DNA of 23,600 nt, taken from Proteobacteria bacterium UBA7821 (GTDB taxonomy: Bacteria > Pseudomonadota > Gammaproteobacteria > Comchoanobacterales > Comchoanobacteraceae). Positions 8,729 to 15,183 of the stretch are shown here, one piece after another. The stretch spans positions 1 to 23,600 of the forward strand of contig DLBP01000087.1 of NCBI GenBank assembly GCA_002480165.1, in the 5' to 3' direction. Made by a program: the position numbers and the translations under genes. The notes beneath the pieces are model-generated. The model was not told the DNA's origin, did no database searches, and was given only the letters and a program-made list of their open reading frames with translations. Numbering within the stretch: the stretch's first letter is position 1; the number at the start of each line of letters is the position of its first letter.

Positions 8729-9312
8729 TTAGCTTGACAGCACCTTACCAGCCTGATCTCTTTTGTGGAGATATTCTGGCAGAACATCGTCTTTAATCGA
8801 TTGGATGATGCTAGATCTATCGACAGAGGGCGCAACAAAATGCGTCGACATTGCTTTCCGTAGAGAACCGACTAAATCGCTTTGAAAAAAAGTATTTCCC
8901 TCGTGGCGGGTTGGATTAATAAAGAGTAGAAACTTGGTCATCACGGTGGCTAAAGATGCCTTATATTGTTCATCATCGTATATTTCGGCAACAGACTTAA
9001 ATAGATTCTCAATCACCTGGTCATGCGTCAAATCGGGCTCTTCTACCGGTTGGTAGTGCTCAAGCAATGTGACGATACTCTCCTGCCTATTAGCAGAACC
9101 TTTCATTGCATCACGGCAAATTTGTTTATATAGCGCTGAAGACGACACAGCCATATCCTCTAATAAAACAGATATATTAGCAGATAGTTGACTACCAGAC
9201 AAATACAATTAGCAGCTAATGCTGATTGATCAATCAAGTGACACGTGCACTCAGAGGTTTACAGTCTGGAGAATACAACATCATTTAATTCTTTTTGTAT
9301 CGCTTCATTCAT
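8729..9312 (-). pseudogene. Decayed gene of unknown function downstream of the MFS transporter
   Basis: A 159-codon open frame on the minus strand starts only at a TTG (9208) with an in-frame stop immediately before it and no ribosome site. It encodes an alpha-helical, soluble-looking protein (QLSANISVLLEDM ... EYLHKRDQAGKVLSS) that I do not recognise. Reading upstream, an ATG at 9312, seven bases after the transporter stop, opens MNEAIQKELNDVVFSRL, hits TAA at 9261-9259, then continues open as TSECTCHLIDQSALAAN up to 9208. Joining that frame to the main one needs only one extra T in the AATTG at 9210-9206 (giving LAANLYLSGSQLSA). The simplest reading is a gene of about 194 codons that followed the transporter in an operon and now carries one nonsense codon and one frameshift. 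Alternatively the 159-codon frame is a genuine short gene with a TTG start. Confidence 0.5.
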
Positions 9313-9319
9313 AACTTAT

Positions 9320-10567
9320 CTAGTCAAATTGTTTCTCTGTACTGGCAAAGAGAAAGTAAAAGATCCCCCCAAAAAAAGAAACTCCAGCAACGACATAAAA
9401 TACCATATCCCATGAATGAGTTGTATCAAGAATTATGCCTGTTAAAACCCCTCCAACCAAACCAGGTAAAGCCGCCACCATATTTGTGATGCCCATTAAT
9501 CGCCCTGTATGTTTCGGACCTATATCGGCATGATTCACGATAAAACCTCCTGCACTAAAACCACCAAAAACGTTTCCTAAACACATGACTGTTATAATAC
9601 CTGTGACAGTCTCTAGTTCGGGAATAATACATAGACAGACACCACTTCCTCCAAAGGCAATTGAATTAAAAAGCTTTCTCACAGTCAACAGGTTCATGCC
9701 TTTATTGGTTAAGTAATCTGCAAAATAACCGCAAGTATTTACAAACAAAAAAAAGGCAATGTGCGGCAGCATTGCAAGCACCCCTACTGTAGCCATTGGA
9801 ATCCCAAGGCCATCTTTGATAAACATTGGCAACCAAGACAGAAACACGAATAAACTGTAGTTGCTACAAAAATGTGCAACTGTTATAGCCCATAAAGGAA
9901 GGTTTGATATGAGCTTAGAAAAAGGAAGTGTGTCAGCTTTTTCAGATGCTGGAGCGTTATTGAGAATAAAATCCAACTCTTCAGGAGAAATATTGTTATC
10001 TTCCTTTGGTGTTGACTGAAGGATATTTTCCCAAAAAACATACCAAATAAACCCCAAACCTCCATAAAGATAGAAGGCCCATTGCCAACCTAAGTTTAAG
10101 ATAATTATTGGCGTTACCACCAAACCAAATATAGTCCCTATTGGAATAGCACTGTTGGTTATGGCGACGGACCTAGCTCTCTCGCTAAATGGTATCCATC
10201 TTGCATATAAACTATGCCATGCAGGAAAGGTAATACCTTCACCCAAGCCCATTCCTATTCTGGCTATGATTAACGCTATAAAACCGCCAAAGAAAGCCCA
10301 AGGAGTGATCAGGGTAAACAGAGACCAAACAAGCAAGCCAACTCCAAGAACTATTTTTGCGCCCATTCTGTCGGAGAGAACACCTCCATATATTTGCGTC
10401 AGCATGTAACCAATATAAAAGCTGCCTAAAACAATTCCTTTGTGTGTTTCTGACCATCCCGCCTCTTCACTCATGGGAATAATCGCTAAGGAGATTACCA
10501 CTCTATCTAGATAACAAATAAACACTGCCGCAACCGTTAAAACAATGACTTTGAATCTTTGATACAT
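9320..10567 (-). CDS. MFS transporter, anion:cation symporter (SLC17/PHT4-like) type
   Basis: A 12-helix inner-membrane secondary transporter of the major facilitator superfamily, 415 residues, full length. The first helix ICYLDRVVISLAIIPMSEE and the loop LSDRMGAKIVLGVGLLVWS match the anion:cation symporter group that includes bacterial sugar-acid carriers and the SLC17/PHT4 phosphate and organic anion carriers. So does the helix-4 signature RIGMGLGEGITFPAWHSLYA followed by RWIPFSERARSVA. The substrate cannot be read from sequence; an organic acid or phosphate is likely for the group. Translation starts at ATG 10567 after an AGGGGGGA ribosome site with 8-base spacing. It has its own long upstream non-coding region and apparently led an operon with the now broken gene behind it. 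It interrupts an otherwise housekeeping neighbourhood and looks AT-rich by eye, which would fit acquisition. Confidence 0.9.
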   Translation of the reverse strand: MYQRFKVIVLTVAAVFICYLDRVVISLAIIPMSEEAGWSETHKGIVLGSFYIGYMLTQIYGGVLSDRMGAKIVLGVGLLVWSLFTLITPWAFFGGFIALIIARIGMGLGEGITFPAWHSLYARWIPFSERARSVAITNSAIPIGTIFGLVVTPIIILNLGWQWAFYLYGGLGFIWYVFWENILQSTPKEDNNISPEELDFILNNAPASEKADTLPFSKLISNLPLWAITVAHFCSNYSLFVFLSWLPMFIKDGLGIPMATVGVLAMLPHIAFFLFVNTCGYFADYLTNKGMNLLTVRKLFNSIAFGGSGVCLCIIPELETVTGIITVMCLGNVFGGFSAGGFIVNHADIGPKHTGRLMGITNMVAALPGLVGGVLTGIILDTTHSWDMVFYVVAGVSFFGGIFYFLFASTEKQFD

Positions 10568-11060
10568 TGACCCATCCCCCCTGATATTTCTAACAAGATA
10601 CCTCGTAATGCGATTAATTAAAAATTTTTTTTGTCAATTCGTTATGATTGTTACTTATGATAGAGAGTAGCCTTGGAAAGAGCAGATGGTGCAGAAGTTG
10701 ATAGCCCCCACGCTCCAATAGGAGGGAAAATAAATAACAATCTCAATGGTGGATCTAATACAAACTGTCATCACAGTTGAATCCAAGGAAGAAGAAAAGT
10801 GGTCGTTGACGAGTAAGACTTAATCAGACTGCTGCGAAATTCTGAATGAACAACAAGCTGTCACATGAACACAGGGCATACGATCTAACTGGCCTAGACG
10901 CTAGATTGCCCACTCACCACAGCGAGTGATGCCATCCATAATCAGCTCAAGTTACTATGGAAGCAAACTATAAACCTGATCAAATAATCAATAAATATTT
11001 GACAAAATAAAAACAAGAAGCTAAATTGATATCGTTAATCAAAATTGGAGATAAATACAC
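10568..11060. other. 493-bp non-coding interval
   Basis: The longest gene-free stretch in a window where most neighbours overlap. It lies between the divergent MFS transporter and the first small secreted protein gene. I find only very short open frames (for example 23 codons from ATG 10747 and 17 from ATG 10957), no tRNA-like fold and no recognisable transposase remnant. On the minus strand a perfect TTGACA (10637-10632) could be the -35 of the transporter promoter, but no good -10 follows at normal spacing. The plus-strand promoter of the secreted-protein gene is at its right end. An isolated AGGAGGG at about 10720 has no start codon at usable distance. It could be a decayed gene or hold a small RNA; I cannot tell. 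Confidence 0.6.
10999..11027 (+). promoter_or_regulatory. Promoter of the first small secreted-protein gene
   Basis: Perfect -35 TTGACA (10999-11004) and -10 TAAATT (11022-11027, four of six) at the optimal 17-base spacing, ending 33 bases before the start codon, which has a GGAG ribosome site. The spacing and -35 match that of the paralogous gene downstream. Confidence 0.6.
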
Positions 11061-11432
11061 ATGAAAGCAATTCGCACTTTAACCCCTCTGTTACTCCTGA
11101 CAAACATCTGGGCATTCACGGGTACCACCACACTGAATATCAACAACCCAACTGACGACATGTGGGTCGGTGAATTTTGTATGAAGAATACATTAGGTGT
11201 ATTCCAATGCACTTCCTTCACATTAGACTCAAATTCCCGTAAAACAGCCAGTCTGACACTCGAAAAATCCGAAACTAAGCGAGACATGGCTACAGTTGAT
11301 CTCGAAAATATATACAAGATTAAAGGCTGGAGAAGCACGAACGACCTATCTTTCCCGGGCATACAGCACATTAAGAATATAAGCTGTGATGTTGTTCGAT
11401 ATAAATACGCGTTGGACTGTAAAATTAGTTAA
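11061..11432 (+). CDS. Small secreted protein of unknown family (paralogue 1)
   Basis: A 123-residue protein with an N-terminal signal peptide (MKAIRTLTPLLLLTNIWA, probable cleavage just after) and no further membrane segment, so periplasmic or extracellular. I do not recognise the family. It shares a clear architecture with the next gene: near the mature N-terminus NINNPTDDMWVGE (compare SIENNTAVFWLGE), and at the C-terminus MATVDLEN ... GWRS ... FPGIQHIKNISCDV ... LDC (compare VMEIDLTN ... NWAS ... HPGIRNLTSVSCQV ... LSC). The last two Cys are conserved between the copies and could form a disulfide; this copy has an additional pair at about residues 40 and 50. A GGAG ribosome site, its own promoter and a strong terminator make it a monocistronic unit. 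The function is unknown. Confidence 0.8.
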   Translation: MKAIRTLTPLLLLTNIWAFTGTTTLNINNPTDDMWVGEFCMKNTLGVFQCTSFTLDSNSRKTASLTLEKSETKRDMATVDLENIYKIKGWRSTNDLSFPGIQHIKNISCDVVRYKYALDCKIS

Positions 11433-11440
11433 GATATAGG

Positions 11441-11482
11441 CAGACACGTCATGCTACTATTGGGCATTTCGTGTCTGTTTTT
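11441..11482 (+). terminator. Rho-independent terminator
   Basis: Stem CAGACACG (11441-11448) pairs with CGTGTCTG (11470-11477), with an inner ATGC/GCAT helix in the loop, followed directly by a TTTTT run. It lies 9 bases after the stop of the first secreted-protein gene. Confidence 0.75.
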
Positions 11483-11544
11483 AGTTTCCCGTTCTCTACA
11501 CGACACTAAACCGATAATAGAAAAGACAAAATCACAAAAAAAAC

Positions 11545-11573
11545 TTGACATTCCCTCTTGACCACGTTAAGAT
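11545..11573 (+). promoter_or_regulatory. Promoter of the second small secreted-protein gene
   Basis: Perfect TTGACA (11545-11550), 17-base spacer, then TAAGAT (11568-11573, four of six), 33 bases before ATG 11607. Distance to the start and element quality closely mirror the promoter of the first copy, so the two genes were probably duplicated together with their control regions or are under parallel selection. Confidence 0.55.
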
Positions 11574-11606
11574 ATAGCCAATTAGATGAACAACTCAGGA
11601 ACCAAT

Positions 11607-12023
11607 ATGAAAAAACTACTACTCTTAACTACGCTTATTTTCTCTCTAACATCGCACGCTTTTATTGATTATGAGTCACGTGTTGATTTTTCGATTGAGA
11701 ACAATACAGCCGTCTTCTGGCTTGGTGAAATCACAACACCATTAGTCACTGCTTCAAAGTTAACTAACAGTAACTACAAAACTTCAATCTTTATCGTCGA
11801 GCCTTTCACCAAATTCAGCAGCTACATTTGGATGCCAAGAAATCTTCTGAGTTACACAAAAGATGTGATGGAAATTGATTTAACCAATAGTATTAATTCA
11901 TACGACACGCTCAACTGGGCAAGCTACAAAGAACTGAAACACCCAGGGATACGTAACCTAACATCAGTCAGCTGTCAAGTCTATCCTGGTGACTTCGATG
12001 ATCTAAGCTGCACCCCTCAATAA
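11607..12023 (+). CDS. Small secreted protein of unknown family (paralogue 2)
   Basis: A 138-residue protein beginning MKKLLLLTTLIFSLTSHA, a textbook signal peptide with a likely cut before FIDYES. ATG 11607 is preferred over the in-frame ATG 11586 because it has an AGGA ribosome site 7 bases upstream and restores a charged signal-peptide start. The mature part is predicted soluble, with exactly two Cys (in TSVSCQV and DDLSC), both matching Cys of the preceding gene. Shared blocks with paralogue 1 are W-x-GE near the front and DL-x-N, W-x-S, PGI and the SC-x-V ... C tail. The middle is longer here, with an aromatic stretch (FTKFSSYIWMPRN). I know of no characterised family with this pattern, and no function can be assigned. 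Confidence 0.8.
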   Translation: MKKLLLLTTLIFSLTSHAFIDYESRVDFSIENNTAVFWLGEITTPLVTASKLTNSNYKTSIFIVEPFTKFSSYIWMPRNLLSYTKDVMEIDLTNSINSYDTLNWASYKELKHPGIRNLTSVSCQVYPGDFDDLSCTPQ

Positions 12024-12032
12024 ATCAGTAAC

Positions 12033-12069
12033 AATTAGCCAGATAGCCGACTGTGTTATCTGGCTAATT
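12033..12069 (+). terminator. Terminator-like hairpin
   Basis: A perfect 13-bp inverted repeat, AATTAGCCAGATA (12033-12045) and TATCTGGCTAATT (12057-12069), with an 11-base loop, 9 bases after the second secreted-protein gene. The following T content is modest (TTCTGTTG), so termination could be weak or bidirectional. It separates the accessory patch from serS. Confidence 0.55.
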
Positions 12070-12206
12070 CTGTTGATATCCCACCCTAAATGACCGCTTA
12101 ACTCCAAACAACTGACTCTAACGAGTTGAGATATCTATTAGAAAAATACTGGATTTTATCGTTAATTTCCCCTAGAATCAACAGTAGTTTAAATCGATAA
12201 CCCAAT

Positions 12207-13478
12207 ATGCTTGATATCCGCTTAGTTACCAACCAAACTGACTTGATTGACCAATCAATCAAAGCACGTGGACTGGATGTGTCTACCACACCAACAATCG
12301 AATGCTACCAAACATTCGTTAACCAAAAAAAACAATTGGATGAACTAAGAGAAAAGTCAAATCGAATCGCAAAAAGCATACCCTCATGTCCGCAGGACCA
12401 GAAAAGCGAACTGATCCAATTAGGCAAAGAAACGAAGCAAGCCATCTTACTGTTAGAAAAGTCCGTTCAAGAACTGAGCACACAATACCTGGATCTAGCT
12501 TATCAACTCCCCAACATGCTTGCCCCAAATACACCAACTGGCTACGATGATGCAGACAACCTAGTTATCAAGACAGTCGGACAGCCAGCCACCTTTGATT
12601 TTAAGGTCAAAGATCACTTAGAACTCAGCAAAATTCACGATTTGATTGATTTTGAAACCGCAGCAAACATCACTGGAAGTAAATTCTACCTACTGAAGAA
12701 CCAAGCGGTCATACTTGACATGGCCCTACAACGATTTGCTATTGATCACGCAATTCAAGCAGGATTTGTGCCAATTGTTACTCCGGATTTAGCCAAAAAC
12801 ACGGTCTTGACCTCAGCTGGGTTTAACCCACGTGGTAATGAGTCCAATATCTACCAACTCAAAGACCACGACCTAAGCTTAATTGCAACCGCAGAAATAC
12901 CACTAGGTGGTATTCATGCCAACCAAATTCTTAAAGAAGACAAGCTACCCATACGCTATGTTGGTGTCAGCCATTGTTTTAGAACAGAAGCTGGCGCTGC
13001 TGGACAATCCAGTAAAGGGCTTTATCGAGTCCATCAGTTTAGTAAAGTAGAACTCTATGTTTTTTGCCACCCAGATGACAGCGAACAACAACACGAATCG
13101 ATTCTTGAATTGGAAGAAAGCCTTTATCAAGCACTCGAGCTACCGTATCGTGTCATGCGTATCTGCGCAGGCGATCTGGGTGCTCCTGCTTATAAAAAGT
13201 ACGACATCGAAGCCTGGATGCCCGGAAAAGGACCACAAGGTGATTGGGGGGAAGTCACGTCGGCTAGCAACTGTACCGACTTTCAAGCAAGAAGACTGCA
13301 GTGTCGTTTCAAAAACAAATTAGGAAAGAACGCTTTTGTACACACCCTCAATGGTACAGCCGTTGCTACTTCCAGAACAATACTTGCACTCCTGGAAAAT
13401 GGCCAACAATCTGATGGCTCTATTGTACTGCCCAAAGCATTGCATGCTTACACGGGATTCAAATCTATCAAACAATAA
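12207..13478 (+). CDS. serS: Seryl-tRNA synthetase
   Basis: Charges tRNA-Ser (and tRNA-Sec where present) with serine; cytoplasmic class II aminoacyl-tRNA synthetase. The N-terminal tRNA-binding coiled-coil arm covers about residues 30-100 (QKKQLDELREKSNRIAKS ... LEKSVQELSTQYLDLA). The catalytic core shows motif 2, FRTEAGAAGQSSKGLYRVHQ with FSKVE, and motif 3, NGTAVATSRTILALLENGQQ with DGSI. The length of 423 residues is normal. It starts MLDIRLVTN, the usual bacterial N-terminus; no strong ribosome site is visible before ATG 12207. surA follows after 23 bases, so serS, surA and rsmA probably form one transcript. Nothing is missing. Confidence 0.97.
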   Translation: MLDIRLVTNQTDLIDQSIKARGLDVSTTPTIECYQTFVNQKKQLDELREKSNRIAKSIPSCPQDQKSELIQLGKETKQAILLLEKSVQELSTQYLDLAYQLPNMLAPNTPTGYDDADNLVIKTVGQPATFDFKVKDHLELSKIHDLIDFETAANITGSKFYLLKNQAVILDMALQRFAIDHAIQAGFVPIVTPDLAKNTVLTSAGFNPRGNESNIYQLKDHDLSLIATAEIPLGGIHANQILKEDKLPIRYVGVSHCFRTEAGAAGQSSKGLYRVHQFSKVELYVFCHPDDSEQQHESILELEESLYQALELPYRVMRICAGDLGAPAYKKYDIEAWMPGKGPQGDWGEVTSASNCTDFQARRLQCRFKNKLGKNAFVHTLNGTAVATSRTILALLENGQQSDGSIVLPKALHAYTGFKSIKQ

Positions 13479-13501
13479 AGGCTAAATCAAGGATTCTGAT
13501 T

Positions 13502-14404
13502 ATGTTACGTGAAATATCAACCCCCATTTTGATTGTGCTACAAACTCTGCTATTAGCGGCCTCTACTCCTGTCTTTGGCACAATTAATACCGAAATCCTG
13601 GCTATCGTCAATGATGAAATCGTCTCGAAGCAAGATTATTACCACATCCAACAACAACTTTGCTTACTACATGACATTCCCCTTCAAGACAATCAAACCA
13701 TTGTTCCTGAACTATTACAACAAGCCATCGATTACAAACTCCGAATGCAATTGACGAGAAGCCGCCCCATCGAAGCGCAACACTATGAACGCGCCAACGA
13801 TCACCTACACTCAATACAACAATCAAAATCACTATCCGATCGTCAATGGGATCAGTTAATTAATCAATGCCAACTCAACACTGCGGCAATACAAAACATC
13901 TTTGCACAGCATGAAGCTGAAATGGACTTCATCATCCAACACAACCAGCACCATTTTCGAATTCAAGATACCGATATCCAAGCTTGGGTTACTGATCACA
14001 GCCTCTTTCAAGTCTGGAGCTTTCACTCGGTAACACCTTTGTCCGCAGAAGAACATAGCCAAATCAAAGCCATCGTCGAGCAGTCCGATGACATGCCAGA
14101 GGTGAAACAACAGCTCAAAACAGTGAATGACCAGATCAAACTAATCGACTACCAGTATAAACAAATCAGACAACTGCCTTCTTTATTCGCCGAAGCCATT
14201 GCTTCATCAGGTCAAATCAAAGAACTCATGCCCAGTATCGAAGCACCCAATGGTTTTCATACACTTTACATCAACCATGTACGAGATATCCCACCAGATG
14301 CAGTCGCCATCCAAGCCATCGAACAGGATATACTTAACGATGTCATCAACAAAACCATGACCCAGTTGCGACAAGATGCTTACATAAAAATACCATCAGC
14401 ATGA
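13502..14404 (+). CDS. surA: SurA-like periplasmic chaperone, short form with one degenerate parvulin domain
   Basis: SurA escorts unfolded outer-membrane proteins to the BAM complex. A signal peptide (MLREISTPILIVLQ..., cut near VFG) is followed by the SurA N-domain opening EILAIVNDEIVSKQDYYHIQ. One parvulin-like region follows, recognised from VWSFHSVTPLSAEEHSQI and LPSLFAEAIASSGQIKELM ... NGFHTLYINHVRD, and the C-terminal helix NDVINKTMTQLRQDAYIKI. The GG-x-LGW loop of active parvulin domains is absent. The protein is 300 residues, whereas typical SurA has about 430 and two parvulin domains. An AAGGA ribosome site lies 8 bases before the ATG. It overlaps rsmA by 4 bases (ATGA); surA-rsmA proximity is the normal gammaproteobacterial arrangement and supports the call. 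The pdxA gene that often lies between them is absent. Confidence 0.85.
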   Translation: MLREISTPILIVLQTLLLAASTPVFGTINTEILAIVNDEIVSKQDYYHIQQQLCLLHDIPLQDNQTIVPELLQQAIDYKLRMQLTRSRPIEAQHYERANDHLHSIQQSKSLSDRQWDQLINQCQLNTAAIQNIFAQHEAEMDFIIQHNQHHFRIQDTDIQAWVTDHSLFQVWSFHSVTPLSAEEHSQIKAIVEQSDDMPEVKQQLKTVNDQIKLIDYQYKQIRQLPSLFAEAIASSGQIKELMPSIEAPNGFHTLYINHVRDIPPDAVAIQAIEQDILNDVINKTMTQLRQDAYIKIPSA

Positions 14405-15183
14405 AGCATAAGCCAAAACTAGGGCAACATCTCCTAACGGATAAACGACTTCTTGAGCATTTGGTTGCACTGTGCCAAATCAATCCAAATAGTACACTCA
14501 TCGAAATTGGACCAGGGAAAGGAGCGCTGACTCAGTTTTTAGTGCACCAATCACCTGATGTCCATCTCATTGAGCTTGACCAAGCTTTTTTCAATAACCT
14601 CCAGACGCGTTATGCGAACTGGTCGGTAAACATACACCACATAGATATTCTAAAATTTAATTGGTCAACCATACCCAGCGATAAACTTCACATCGTCGGC
14701 AACCTACCTTACTACATATCCAGCCCTATTTTACTCCAAATGATTGCATTGCGAGAACGCATTCATCAGCTTAACTTTATGCTACAACTTGAAGTAGCAC
14801 AACGACTCGTTGCACAACCTGGAAATAAGAGCTATGGACGATTGAGTATTTTGATACAGACTTTTTTCACCTCAACAATACTCATGGAATTATCCGAAAA
14901 TTTATTTACTCCCCCACCCAAAGTTCGCTCCGCTTTCATCGAGATGAGCCCAATCGAACCATTGCTACCAAACCAGGCAATAACCATGCTTGAAACAATC
15001 ACACAACATGCTTTTGGCCAACGAAGAAAAAAAATAAGGAACGCTCTACAGCAACTACTGATAGATGAAGATTGGGAAAAACTGGCCATTGAAAACGATC
15101 AAAGAGCCGGTGACCTTAGCGTTGATGATTACCACAGAATATGCCGATACCTTCTTGAAAAACAGTCAAGTAATCGCATCTAA
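14401..15183 (+). CDS. rsmA: 16S rRNA (adenine1518-N6/adenine1519-N6)-dimethyltransferase
   Basis: Dimethylates two adjacent adenines in the 3'-terminal helix of 16S rRNA during late 30S assembly. Seen in order: KPKLGQHLLTDKRLLEHLV (N-terminal KxxLGQxxL block), LIEIGPGKGALTQFL (SAM motif I), VHLIELDQ, IVGNLPYYISSPIL (catalytic NLPY), and LFTPPPKVRSAFIEM. The length of 260 residues is standard. Its start overlaps the surA stop by ATGA. Its last 18 bases overlap the 3' end of the convergent lptD gene, so the C-terminal residues of both proteins are encoded by the same DNA on opposite strands. Confidence 0.97.
   Translation: MKHKPKLGQHLLTDKRLLEHLVALCQINPNSTLIEIGPGKGALTQFLVHQSPDVHLIELDQAFFNNLQTRYANWSVNIHHIDILKFNWSTIPSDKLHIVGNLPYYISSPILLQMIALRERIHQLNFMLQLEVAQRLVAQPGNKSYGRLSILIQTFFTSTILMELSENLFTPPPKVRSAFIEMSPIEPLLPNQAITMLETITQHAFGQRRKKIRNALQQLLIDEDWEKLAIENDQRAGDLSVDDYHRICRYLLEKQSSNRI

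Noticed and set aside
9223..9236. 14-bp perfect palindrome TGATTGATCAATCA
   Set aside because: It lies inside the reconstructed pseudogene and not in an intact promoter, with no second copy nearby; chance in AT-rich DNA is likely enough.
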